DNA of 31,017 nucleotides from HGM04593 sp045654885 (GTDB lineage Bacteria; Bacteroidota; Bacteroidia; Bacteroidales; Bacteroidaceae). Both the position numbers and the translations under genes were made by a program. The stretch is taken from assembly GCA_045654885.1 (NCBI GenBank), contig JAZOOF010000026.1, forward strand, positions 1 through 31,017, in the 5' to 3' direction. Shown piece by piece: positions 14,703 through 23,442 of this stretch; within the stretch, counting starts at the first letter, position 1; the number at the start of each line of letters is the position of its first letter. The notes beneath the pieces were generated by a model. It was not told the origin of the DNA and searched no databases. It saw only the letters and a list, made by a program, of their open reading frames with translations.

Positions 14703-16493
14703 ATGAATCTTGAAATTACATTAGCGCAGAGTGTTGCCCAGGCCATCAAAAAGCTGTACGGGGCAGATGTCGATACCGAGAAGATACAGTTGCAGAAGAC
14801 ACGCAAGGAGTTCGAAGGCGACTTCACCCTTGTAGTGTTCCCATTCCTGGCACTTTCAAAGAAGCGCCCCGAGGAGACTGCACAGGAGATTGGCGAAGAG
14901 CTGAAGAACAGCCTTCCCCTCATCAGCTCATTCAACGTGGTAAAGGGTTTCCTTAACCTTGCCATTGCGCCAAGCTATTGGGTTGAGTTGTTGAAGCACA
15001 TCGACGCGACCGACAAGTGGGGTACAACACCCGTGACAGAGGCTTCGCCACTTGTGATGGTGGAGTACTCATCGCCAAACACTAACAAGCCCCTGCACTT
15101 GGGACACATCCGCAACAACCTCTTGGGTTATGCATTGTCAAACATCATTGCCGCAAACGGCAACAAGGTAGTGAAGACCAATATTGTCAATGACCGCGGT
15201 ATCCACATCTGCAAGTCAATGCTTGCCTGGCAGAAGTGGGGCAACGGCGAGACCCCCGAGAGCAGCGGCAAGAAGGGCGACCACCTTATCGGTGACTACT
15301 ATGTAGCCTTCGACAAGCACTACAAGGCCGAACTGTCAGAGCTTATGGAAAAGGGCATGAGCAAAGAGGAGGCTGAGGCAGCATCGCCACTGATGGCCGA
15401 GGCACGTGAAATGCTCGTGAAGTGGGAGGCCGGCGACAAGGAGGTACGTGCACTCTGGGAGCAGATGAACGGCTGGGTCTACGAAGGCTTTGACGAGACA
15501 TACAAGCGTCTGGGCGTTGACTTCGACAAAATCTACTACGAGAGCGACACATACCTCGTGGGCAAGGAGACAGTCCTTGGCGGACTGGAGAAGGGCATCT
15601 TCTACCGCAGAGAGGACGAGTCGGTATGGGCCGACCTCACAGGCGACGGCCTCGACGAGAAGCTCCTGCTGCGCAGCGACGGCACATCGGTATACATGAC
15701 ACAGGATATCGGTACCGCGCAGTTGCGTTTCCGCGACTACCCCATCGACAAGATGGTCTATGTTGTGGGCAACGAGCAGAACTACCATTTCCAGGTACTC
15801 TCCCTGCTGCTCGACAAGCTCGGTTTCTCATGGGGCAAGGGCCTTGTACACTTCTCATACGGCATGGTTGAGCTGCCCGAAGGCAAGATGAAGAGCCGAG
15901 AGGGTACTGTTGTGGATGCCGATGACCTGATGGACGAGATGATAAACACCGCCCGCGAGACATCGGAGGAGCTTGGCGGCAAGCTCAATGACCTCACAGC
16001 CGAGGAGAAGGCCGAAATCAACCGCATCATCGGACTTGGCGCATTGAAGTATTTCATGCTCAAGGTCGATGCACGCCGCAACATGCTCTTCAACCCCAAG
16101 GAGTCAATCGACTTCAACGGCAACACCGGTCCTTTCATCCAGTACACATATGCACGTACACGCTCTATCGGCCGCAAGGCTGCCGAGGCCGGTGCAAAAA
16201 CAGCATTCACCGCACCCGAGAGAATCAGCGAGAAGGAGTGCAACATCATAAGGATGCTCAATGAGTTCCCAGCTGTCGTACGTCAGGCCGGCACCGATTA
16301 CTCACCATCGGGCATTGCAAACTATGCATATGAACTTGCAAGGGAGTACAACCAGTTCTACCACGACTACAGCATCCTGCGCGAGGAGAACGAGGAGACA
16401 AAGGCATTCCGTCTGTTGCTCACCGACAATGTAGGCAAGGTCATCAAGACTGCTATGAACCTGCTTGGCATTGAGGTTCCCGAAAGAATGTAA
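14703..16493 (+). CDS. argS: Arginyl-tRNA synthetase
   Basis: This 596-residue class I aminoacyl-tRNA synthetase charges tRNA-Arg. The N-terminal Add-1 domain covers about residues 1-110. The HIGH signature appears in SSPNTNKPLHLGHIRNN (about 121-137), and the KMSKS equivalent is GKMKSREGT, which is normal for bacterial ArgS. The C-terminal DALR anticodon-binding domain includes YARTRSIGR and ends ...NLLGIEVPERM. The frame is open to a TTG eight codons upstream, but the ATG at 14703 starts the protein at MNLEITLAQSV, the family-typical position. It is followed after 8 nt by the ribonuclease H gene, so it probably leads a plus-strand operon. Confidence 0.96.
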   Translation: MNLEITLAQSVAQAIKKLYGADVDTEKIQLQKTRKEFEGDFTLVVFPFLALSKKRPEETAQEIGEELKNSLPLISSFNVVKGFLNLAIAPSYWVELLKHIDATDKWGTTPVTEASPLVMVEYSSPNTNKPLHLGHIRNNLLGYALSNIIAANGNKVVKTNIVNDRGIHICKSMLAWQKWGNGETPESSGKKGDHLIGDYYVAFDKHYKAELSELMEKGMSKEEAEAASPLMAEAREMLVKWEAGDKEVRALWEQMNGWVYEGFDETYKRLGVDFDKIYYESDTYLVGKETVLGGLEKGIFYRREDESVWADLTGDGLDEKLLLRSDGTSVYMTQDIGTAQLRFRDYPIDKMVYVVGNEQNYHFQVLSLLLDKLGFSWGKGLVHFSYGMVELPEGKMKSREGTVVDADDLMDEMINTARETSEELGGKLNDLTAEEKAEINRIIGLGALKYFMLKVDARRNMLFNPKESIDFNGNTGPFIQYTYARTRSIGRKAAEAGAKTAFTAPERISEKECNIIRMLNEFPAVVRQAGTDYSPSGIANYAYELAREYNQFYHDYSILREENEETKAFRLLLTDNVGKVIKTAMNLLGIEVPERM

Positions 16494-16501
16494 TCCACGC
16501 A

Positions 16502-17128
16502 ATGGCGAAAAAGAGATACTACGTGGTGTGGAACGGCTTGAGGCCGGGCATATACTCCTCTTGGGAGGAGTGTCAAGCGCAGATAAAGGGCATAAAACAG
16601 GCTCTCTACAAGGCGTTTGACACTCTTGCCGAAGCGGAGCAGGCATATGCATCCTCACCACGGCAGTATATCGGGCAAGGCACAAAAGCCGAAAGCAAGA
16701 AGGGCACAGCAACACCGCCTGCATCAATAATAACCAATGCGTTGGCTGTGGATGCCGCCTGCAGCGGCAACCCGGGAATGATGGAGTACCGCGGTGTCTA
16801 CATAGCCACAGGCGAGGAGATTTTCCACTTCGGGCCCATGTTCGGCACCAACAACATAGGCGAGTTCCTTGCCATAGTGCATGGTCTTGCACTGTTGAAA
16901 CAGAAAGGCATTGACATGCCAATCTACTCCGACAGCTACAACGCGCTGCTGTGGATAAAAGGCAAGAAGTGCAAGACAAAACTCCCGCGCGACAGCAAGA
17001 GCGAAGAGCTTTTCAAATATGTAGACCGTGCCGAGAAATGGCTTAAGGAGAACAGCTACACGACAACGCTCATAAAGTGGGAGACCGATAAATGGGGAGA
17101 AATTCCGGCCGACTTTGGCAGGAAATGA
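16502..17128 (+). CDS. rnhA: Ribonuclease H with N-terminal hybrid-binding (viroplasmin) domain
   Basis: This 208-residue protein should cleave the RNA strand of RNA-DNA hybrids, as in R-loops and primer removal. Residues 4-47 (KKRYYVVWNGLRPGIYSSWE) are a caulimovirus viroplasmin/HBD domain that binds hybrids, the same domain as at the N-terminus of eukaryotic RNase H1. A 25-residue linker follows. The RNase H fold begins near residue 80. Catalytic acids are D84 (DAACSGNPG), E121 (NNIGEFLA), D144 (YSDSYNALLW) and a C-terminal D204 (PADFGR). The domain order is common in Bacteroidota. It sits 8 nt after argS and 10 nt before the LTA-synthase-like gene, so all three are likely co-transcribed, though I see no shared function. 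Confidence 0.92.
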   Translation: MAKKRYYVVWNGLRPGIYSSWEECQAQIKGIKQALYKAFDTLAEAEQAYASSPRQYIGQGTKAESKKGTATPPASIITNALAVDAACSGNPGMMEYRGVYIATGEEIFHFGPMFGTNNIGEFLAIVHGLALLKQKGIDMPIYSDSYNALLWIKGKKCKTKLPRDSKSEELFKYVDRAEKWLKENSYTTTLIKWETDKWGEIPADFGRK

Positions 17129-17138
17129 AAAGAAGAGT

Positions 17139-19037
17139 ATGAAACATACAAGGTATTTCAAACAGACAGGGGAACGGGCGCTCAATGGGAGCTACGCTTC
17201 GGGGGTGCTTTTCTTGCTGAAATACTACTCGGCATTCATCCTTCTCTCCGTCATATACAAAATCCTGTTCCTTGCACTGAACTGCGGCAACGACAGTTTT
17301 CTGTTCGGGGATTATACCGACGTTCTGATGCACGGCATAAAGCACGACTTTGCCGTAGCCGGTTATTTCACGGCCATACCGCTGTTGCTCACCATGGCCA
17401 ATACATTCATGTGCCTGCCGCTACGCTATTTCTACAAGGCATACAACGGTATTATGGCATTTGCCACCTCATTGGCATTCATTGCCGACATCACGCTCTA
17501 CCCCTATTGGGAGCAGAAGCTCGATGCATCGGCCGTGCTTGTATATATCGATTCGCCGGCAAATGTCTTTGCCAGTGTCACCGCCACACACATCACAATG
17601 CTTGCCATAGTGCTGGCAGCGCTCACATATGCAGTATACAGGCTGCTTTCATACATCTGCAAGGAGGAATGCACTCCCTGTAAAAGCTCCAGCCACGGCA
17701 TCATCCACAAAGCCACAAGAAGCCTAGTATATCTTCTTGTTGCGGGGTTGATGTTCCTTGGCATAAGAGGCGGCACCACAGAATCCACAAACAACATAGG
17801 CACAGTGTACTACAGCGACAATGCCACGCTTAACGATGCCGCAGTAAACCCCATATTCAGTTTCCTGTACACCCTTGCAAACCTTGAGAATTTCAAGGAG
17901 GAGTACGCTTTCTACAGCGAGAGCGAAAGAGAGGAGATTTTTGACGGACTCTACGTGCAGGACAACTCAATTTCCGACACAATCCTGAACACCACCCGCC
18001 CGAACATTGTAACCATAATCCTCGAAGGCATGAGCGCCGGGTTTGTCGAGGCTTTGGGAGGCGCAAAAGATGTCACACCCAACATCGGAAAGCTTGCCAA
18101 TGAGAGTGTCCTTTTCACACAGTGCTACGCAAACAGTTTCCGCACCGACAGAGGAGTAGTCTCCATACTGAGCGGCTACCCTTCGTTCCCAAAGACATCG
18201 GTGATGAAGGATGCCAACAAATGCCCGCGCCTGCCATCGCTTGCAGGCTCATTGAAAGAGGCAGGATACACAAACACATTCCTCTATGGAGGAGACATCA
18301 TGTTTACCAACATGAACGGTTACCTCCTGTTTACCGGATATGACAGGCTCATATCGGACAAGGACTTCACAAGGGAGGAGACAGCAACACACCGTTGGGG
18401 CGCGGGCGATGACATAACTTTCGACAGGCTATATGAGACCATAATGGAGGCCGGTGACGAGCCCTGGCACATAACATACCTCACGCTGAGCAGCCATGAG
18501 CCATGGGAGGTCCCATACAACCGCATATACGATGACAAGGTTGCAAACTCCTTTGCTTTCACCGACGAGATGCTGGGCAAATTCGTGGAGCGGCTGAAAG
18601 CAAGCGGCAAATGGGACAACACCCTCATAATATGCATTGCCGACCACTGCGTAACCGGCTACCCTGCAGGCATAAGACAGACCGACAAGGAGAGGAACCG
18701 CATACTCCTGATGATGCTTGGCGGTGCCATAAATGAGGCAAAGCGGATTGACACAATATGCAACCAGACAGACTTTGTCGCAACACTGCTTGCGCAGCTG
18801 CAGTTGCCGACCGACGAGTTCAGGTTCAGCCGCAACATACTGTCACCCGGGTACACCTATCCGTTCGCATACCACTGCTACAACAATGGAATATCGTTGA
18901 TGGACTCGACTGGGTACAGCGTGTATGACCTCACCGGCTGCAAGGAGACAACAGCACCGGACACGGGGAGCGACAGCAGAATAAGAAGAGCAAAAGCCAT
19001 TCTGCAAAGCACGTATGACGATTTCTTCAACCTGTAA
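17139..19037 (+). CDS. LTA-synthase/sulfatase-family membrane enzyme (first copy)
   Basis: This 632-residue alkaline-phosphatase-superfamily enzyme resembles LtaS-type phosphoglycerol/phosphoethanolamine transferases. About five N-terminal membrane helices (roughly residues 20-210) precede a periplasmic catalytic domain (about 285-620). Metal and catalytic positions can be matched: E296 in IILEGMS, the presumed nucleophile T336 in FRTDRG, H453 in SSHEPW, and D502-H503 in IADHC. Gram-negative Bacteroidota do not make lipoteichoic acid, so the acceptor is unknown; modification of lipid A, a glycan or a lipoprotein is possible. The frame extends to a TTG at 17115 inside rnhA, but the ATG at 17139 gives MKHTRYFKQTG and is preferred. 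A second, divergent homologue follows after a 142-bp spacer. Confidence 0.85.
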   Translation: MKHTRYFKQTGERALNGSYASGVLFLLKYYSAFILLSVIYKILFLALNCGNDSFLFGDYTDVLMHGIKHDFAVAGYFTAIPLLLTMANTFMCLPLRYFYKAYNGIMAFATSLAFIADITLYPYWEQKLDASAVLVYIDSPANVFASVTATHITMLAIVLAALTYAVYRLLSYICKEECTPCKSSSHGIIHKATRSLVYLLVAGLMFLGIRGGTTESTNNIGTVYYSDNATLNDAAVNPIFSFLYTLANLENFKEEYAFYSESEREEIFDGLYVQDNSISDTILNTTRPNIVTIILEGMSAGFVEALGGAKDVTPNIGKLANESVLFTQCYANSFRTDRGVVSILSGYPSFPKTSVMKDANKCPRLPSLAGSLKEAGYTNTFLYGGDIMFTNMNGYLLFTGYDRLISDKDFTREETATHRWGAGDDITFDRLYETIMEAGDEPWHITYLTLSSHEPWEVPYNRIYDDKVANSFAFTDEMLGKFVERLKASGKWDNTLIICIADHCVTGYPAGIRQTDKERNRILLMMLGGAINEAKRIDTICNQTDFVATLLAQLQLPTDEFRFSRNILSPGYTYPFAYHCYNNGISLMDSTGYSVYDLTGCKETTAPDTGSDSRIRRAKAILQSTYDDFFNL

Positions 19038-19042
19038 ACCCA

Positions 19043-19155
19043 CACAAAGTGCGGTCAAAACGGAAAGCTGCGGGTGAGCGAGTGTGTGGAAGTTTACTTA
19101 CACACAAAGCGAGCGGAAGCAGGTTCAATCGCACGAAGTGCGGTTAAAACGGAAA
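19043..19155 (+). repeat. Direct repeat (24 nt, two copies) in the spacer between the LTA-synthase-like genes
   Basis: Copies at 19043-19066 and 19132-19155 match at 22 of 24 positions, sharing AAGTGCGGT and AAAACGGAAA. Between them is an imperfect dyad (about 19083-19106, TGTGTG...CACACA) and repeated GCGAGCGG-like words. No open frame or promoter consensus is evident. The second copy ends 24 nt before the next gene's ATG. Confidence 0.6.
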
Positions 19156-19179
19156 ACGGAAAAGTAAAAGGCCATTATA

Positions 19180-21198
19180 ATGAAAGAGAACGGACTATTC
19201 AAGAAAGTCAGAAAAAGATATAAAGAGAGTTTCCTTGGCAGGAAGAGAAGGGATAGAAGTCCTCTCCGCGCCATTATGCAGAACCTGCTGTCGGCATATC
19301 TCATACTCCTGCTATGTCAGTTCATTTTCATACTCGCCAACAGCGGAACCTATGCCACGGCATTAGAGAACAACGCGTGGTGGATGCTCCTTAAAGGAAA
19401 CATTGTATTTGCCACACCTGCCGTGTGCTACCTTAATGCACTTTATATCCTACTCACCCTGTTTCCCCTGCATTACAAGGAGGGAAAGGTAATGCAGTGC
19501 CTCGCAAAGTGGGCCTTTGTACTGCCCAATGCAACAGGAGTCATTGCCAATCTGTGCGACTGCATATATGTACGTTATACCGGACGAAGAACTACATGGG
19601 ACATCTTCAACGAGTTCAGCAACGACGGCAACATTGGCAAAGTCATCGGCATTGAGGTCATGGGCAACCTGTGGCTGCTTGCAGTTGGCATACTACTCAT
19701 TATTGCCATATACAAGCTCTACACACCGGCCTCAAAAGAGTTGAAGAAGCACACTCTCGCCAAATACTACATAGAACACACAGCACTGCTACTGATTATT
19801 GTACCGTTGATGGTAATCGGCATACGCGGCGGTGTGGGCAAAAGCGTGCGCCCAATTACCCTGAGCAATGCCAATGCCTATGTCTCGGCACCCGGTGAGG
19901 CAACACTCGTACTCAACACACCGTTCAGCATCATAAGGACAGCCGGCCGCAAGCCCTTTGCCATAAAGAGGTATTTTACAGAGAGCGAGGCCAATGCCAT
20001 ATATACCCCTGTAAAACACTACAGCAGCGCCACTGCAAACAGAAAGAATATTGTGGTGCTTATTGTGGAGAGCTTCGGTAAAGAGTATATAGGTGCCTAC
20101 AACCCGCGCCCGGAGGGCAGCCTTACCCCATTCCTCGACAGCCTCATCAAAAGGAGCAGAAGCTATCTGCACTCCTATGGCAACGGACGCAAATCGATAG
20201 ACGGAATGCCATCGGTACTCTCAAGCATACCCATGTTCGTAACACCGTTCATATCGTCATCGGCATCGCTCAACAACATAAGCAGCATTGCCGGCGAGCT
20301 TGGAAAGACGGGATACCGCAGCGCATTCTTCCACGGAGCACCCAACGGTTCAATGGGCTTTATGGCATACGCAAAGGCAAGCGGTTTCGAACAGTATTAC
20401 GGCAAGGAGGAGTATGAGGCATCGCCCTTGTACAGAGGCAAGGATGATTTTGACGGCACATGGGCCATTTGGGACGAACCATTCCTGCAATACTACGCCC
20501 AGTGCATGAACAGCATGGAAGAGCCGTTCGTCACAGCCATGTTCACGGCCTCATCGCACCACCCTTTCAATATCCCGGCGGAATACAAGGAGACCTTCAC
20601 AGCCGGCGGCGACCCGTTCCTGAAGTGCGTCCAGTACACCGACTATGCCCTGCAACAGTTCTTCGGTTATGCCGAGAAACAGCCCTGGTACGGCAATACC
20701 CTTTTTGTAATAACTGCCGACCACACGAACCACAGCATTGAGGAGCGATACAGGACACCGTCGGGGGAGATGGAGGTACCTGTCATCTTCTTCTCGCCAC
20801 AAGGAGAGGCACCATTCGAGCCCGGCATAGACTCAACAATGATTGCACAGCAGATTGACATCATGCCAACAGTGCTTGAATATGTGGGATACGACAATCC
20901 CTTCATCGCTTTCGGCAAGAGCTTGATATCCACACCCGCCAACGAGAGTTTTACAGTGAACTATGCGAACGAGACATACAGATACTACAAAGGCGAGCAC
21001 ATATTACTCTACAATGGCGAGAACGACACCCCGTTGTCAATGTTCAACCTGCGGAACGACATAATGATGAAGAACAACATTATTGGCAGCAGCAGTGTTC
21101 AACATGATATGGTGCGCGAACTGCAGGCCATCATACAGCAATACATGGAACGCATGACCGGGAACAGACTTACAATAGATAACGACACAAAAAAATAA
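19180..21198 (+). CDS. LTA-synthase/sulfatase-family membrane enzyme (second copy)
   Basis: This 672-residue protein has the same architecture as its upstream neighbour: a basic N-terminus (KKVRKRYKESFLGRKRRDR), about five membrane helices (roughly 35-220) and a periplasmic sulfatase/LtaS fold (about 290-640). E297 in LIVESFG, H in ASSHHPF and D514-H515 in TADHTNH match metal-site residues. At the nucleophile position it has serine (S339 in GRKSIDGMPS) rather than the threonine of the first copy. The two proteins are only distantly similar outside the motifs, so this is not a recent duplication. It lies 11 nt before the radical SAM gene. The group it transfers is unknown; phosphoethanolamine or phosphoglycerol is the family expectation. 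Confidence 0.84.
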   Translation: MKENGLFKKVRKRYKESFLGRKRRDRSPLRAIMQNLLSAYLILLLCQFIFILANSGTYATALENNAWWMLLKGNIVFATPAVCYLNALYILLTLFPLHYKEGKVMQCLAKWAFVLPNATGVIANLCDCIYVRYTGRRTTWDIFNEFSNDGNIGKVIGIEVMGNLWLLAVGILLIIAIYKLYTPASKELKKHTLAKYYIEHTALLLIIVPLMVIGIRGGVGKSVRPITLSNANAYVSAPGEATLVLNTPFSIIRTAGRKPFAIKRYFTESEANAIYTPVKHYSSATANRKNIVVLIVESFGKEYIGAYNPRPEGSLTPFLDSLIKRSRSYLHSYGNGRKSIDGMPSVLSSIPMFVTPFISSSASLNNISSIAGELGKTGYRSAFFHGAPNGSMGFMAYAKASGFEQYYGKEEYEASPLYRGKDDFDGTWAIWDEPFLQYYAQCMNSMEEPFVTAMFTASSHHPFNIPAEYKETFTAGGDPFLKCVQYTDYALQQFFGYAEKQPWYGNTLFVITADHTNHSIEERYRTPSGEMEVPVIFFSPQGEAPFEPGIDSTMIAQQIDIMPTVLEYVGYDNPFIAFGKSLISTPANESFTVNYANETYRYYKGEHILLYNGENDTPLSMFNLRNDIMMKNNIIGSSSVQHDMVRELQAIIQQYMERMTGNRLTIDNDTKK

Positions 21199-21209
21199 GC
21201 AAAAGCAAT

Positions 21210-21986
21210 ATGCCAACCATTATCTACCCATCACCTATATTCGGCCCCGTAAAGAGCCGCCGACTTGGTATCTCATTAGGGATAAACCTGCTGCCTGCCG
21301 ATGGCAAGGTGTGCACATTCGACTGCATTTACTGCGAATGCGGACTCAACGCCACAAGAAGGACAAAGAGCCCATTGCCGACACGTGAGGAAGTTGCCGA
21401 GGCACTGGAGAAGAAACTGATGGAGATGAAGGAGCATGGAGAACTGCCCGACGTACTTACATTCGCCGGTAACGGAGAACCCACCATACACCCGCATTTT
21501 GGAGAAATCATTGACGACACCATAGCACTGCGTGACAGATTGTGCCCCGCAGCAAAGGTCAGCGTGCTCACCAATGCAACCCTCATAACACGCGACGCTG
21601 TTTTTGAGGCATTGGAAAAGGTTGACAACAACATTCTCAAATTAGACACCGTAGAGAGTGCATACATATCTGCAATAGACCGCCCCACCGGCAAATATGA
21701 CGTGAATACCATAATAGACCGCATGAGAGCATTCAATGGAAAAGCGGTGATACAGACCATGTTCCTGAAAGGAGAGGTGGACGGCAAGGATATGGACAAT
21801 ACAGGCGACTCATATGTAATGCCCTGGATTGCCACCGTAAAAGAGATTGCTCCACGCGAGGTGATGATATATACCATTGACCGCGAGACACCGGTCAGCG
21901 GCCTGCAGAAAGCCACACGCGAAGAACTTGACAGGATTGTGGCACTGCTTGCCAAGGAGGGCATCAAGGCCACGGCGTCATATTGA
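21210..21986 (+). CDS. Radical SAM protein (COG0731-like Fe-S oxidoreductase)
   Basis: This 258-residue radical SAM protein has its 4Fe-4S cluster motif CX3CX2C at C35, C39 and C42 (CTFDCIYCEC). The N-terminus SPIFGPVKSRRLGISLGINLLP is characteristic of the COG0731 group, related to the TYW1 wyosine-type enzymes. TFAGNGEPTIHP (about 88-99) is the SAM-binding GGE-type motif, here with GNGEP. The reaction is not known for the bacterial members. No second auxiliary cluster motif is visible. It is the last gene of the plus-strand run, 11 nt after the second LTA-synthase-like gene, and converges on yqaA with only 39 nt between. I see no clear terminator hairpin in that gap. Confidence 0.85.
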   Translation: MPTIIYPSPIFGPVKSRRLGISLGINLLPADGKVCTFDCIYCECGLNATRRTKSPLPTREEVAEALEKKLMEMKEHGELPDVLTFAGNGEPTIHPHFGEIIDDTIALRDRLCPAAKVSVLTNATLITRDAVFEALEKVDNNILKLDTVESAYISAIDRPTGKYDVNTIIDRMRAFNGKAVIQTMFLKGEVDGKDMDNTGDSYVMPWIATVKEIAPREVMIYTIDRETPVSGLQKATREELDRIVALLAKEGIKATASY

Positions 21987-22025
21987 GCGGAAAGCAGAGA
22001 GCGGAAAGGTTAAAACTGCACGGAA

Positions 22026-22493
22026 CTACGCAAACAGACGTGCCACCCCGTAGAATGATGCAACGACAAACGCATAGCGTGCGAACTTGCCAATGGTCAT
22101 CACCGCAATAACCTTATATTTGTTGACACGCATGATGCCCAAAGCAACCAGTATCACCTCGCCGATTGCCGGCAGGAATGATAGCGCAGCGCTCCAGTAG
22201 CCATACTTCTGTATCAACCTGTCGGCACGTTTCATCTTTTTCTCGGGAATACGGAACAGCCTGCTCACCATACCCATGTCGGCAAGATAACCAAGCATAA
22301 AACAGGTAATGCCACCCATGGTGTTGCCAATTGTCGCAACAACGGTAAGCAGCACCGCATTCATCCCCAAACCAAGGAAAAAGAGCAGCAGCACCTCGCT
22401 TGCTATGGGCACAACCGTGCCCGAAAGGAATGAGAGCATACCCATTCCCCAATAGCCGTATTCCTTAAAGAATTCTATCAACTGTTCAACCAT
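22026..22493 (-). CDS. YqaA/DedA-family membrane protein (VTT domain)
   Basis: This 155-residue membrane protein belongs to the SNARE-associated/DedA (VTT) group, in the small YqaA branch. DedA-type proteins are implicated in lipid-carrier or phospholipid flipping and envelope homeostasis. About four hydrophobic segments are visible. GTVVPIASEVLLLFFLGLG (about 25-43) and the re-entrant-like LSFLPAIGEVILVALGIMRV with the following basic KYKVIAVMTIGKFARY fit the family. It overlaps the end of the upstream membrane-protein gene by 16 nt and is the last gene of the minus-strand run starting with the THUMP methyltransferase. Confidence 0.85.
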   Translation of the reverse strand: MVEQLIEFFKEYGYWGMGMLSFLSGTVVPIASEVLLLFFLGLGMNAVLLTVVATIGNTMGGITCFMLGYLADMGMVSRLFRIPEKKMKRADRLIQKYGYWSAALSFLPAIGEVILVALGIMRVNKYKVIAVMTIGKFARYAFVVASFYGVARLFA

Positions 22494-23437
22494 AACGGAG
22501 ATGTTGCAATTGCAATCATCAATACATTGAGGATAACAAAATATATGTTCAAAAGTTTAGTCTCTTTACGTGCAAGTACGTAGGAAGCCAATATTGCCAC
22601 AAAAGGCAGCTGGCAGGCATAGAAAAATTGCGCACCGACACTTACTATTGTGCATAGCAACAACAGATACACGGCTGCTGCTGTGATGAACGACAGGCGG
22701 CGGCGCAACAGCGGCTTTGCAGGCGATGTACCGCCAACGAACAGAAACATAGCCGGCAGCAAAACCGAAAGCTCAAAAATGAGCAGTAACATATTGGGAA
22801 GAGAGAATGACGGAAACTCCACATCGAATATCGCAGGCAAAGCAACCATGAAAGATTCCGTAATGACATTGACACCGGGCAGCACATAAGCCGTTCCCAT
22901 CACAAGCCAGAAAGGAGTCAACAGGCCCAAGAGCGAAGCTGCCACACCACGTACCGACAGCGTGTTGGTCATGGAGCAGAAGAGCAGATAAAGCGGCAGG
23001 AAGTAAAGTGAATGGGGTACTATAAAGGAGAGCACACCCAACAGCATGAACGATGTATAAAGCAGACCTACCGTATTTGTAGCGTACTGCGTAAACAGCA
23101 GCACCACAAAAGAGAGCAGGAAAAGCAGTGCTGCAAATGCCACCGTGGCATTACCGTTTGCAAAGGTAGAAAGAGCCACAAACCACAGATAAAGCGCACC
23201 TTTCCATTTCACCGCGCGGTCAAAGAAGGTCTGTCGCGACAACAGCAATGCAGCAAGGATATATATAAACACCGACAGCATGCGTGATACCGCACCACTC
23301 ATAAAGTACGGGTGCTGAGGTTGCCACAGTGCATCAACCGATGCCGGCAACCAATAGGTTGCTGCCAAAACCAACATCGACAGTACAAAAAGTACCGTCG
23401 ATGTATATCTGCCATTAGCAAAAGAGCCGTGTAGCAT
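22478..23437 (-). CDS. Polytopic membrane protein of unknown function
   Basis: This 319-residue protein has about nine or ten hydrophobic segments spread along its whole length, short loops and no recognisable catalytic motif. The only clear polar patches are a loop near residues 70-78 (FFDRAVKWKG) and one near 245-252 (AKPLLRRRLS). Its position between purD (5 nt upstream) and yqaA (overlapping) points to one transcript. It could be a DUF6427-like protein, a family also found near purine genes in Bacteroidota, but I cannot confirm that from sequence alone. No function is proposed. Confidence 0.8.
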   Translation of the reverse strand: MLHGSFANGRYTSTVLFVLSMLVLAATYWLPASVDALWQPQHPYFMSGAVSRMLSVFIYILAALLLSRQTFFDRAVKWKGALYLWFVALSTFANGNATVAFAALLFLLSFVVLLFTQYATNTVGLLYTSFMLLGVLSFIVPHSLYFLPLYLLFCSMTNTLSVRGVAASLLGLLTPFWLVMGTAYVLPGVNVITESFMVALPAIFDVEFPSFSLPNMLLLIFELSVLLPAMFLFVGGTSPAKPLLRRRLSFITAAAVYLLLLCTIVSVGAQFFYACQLPFVAILASYVLARKETKLLNIYFVILNVLMIAIATSPLWLNS

Positions 23438-23442
23438 GTTTC

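Noticed and set aside
14679..21986. The argS-rnhA-LTA-synthase-radical SAM run as a dedicated functional system
   Set aside because: Spacing suggests co-transcription, but the enzymes belong to unrelated pathways and I see nothing in the sequences linking their activities.
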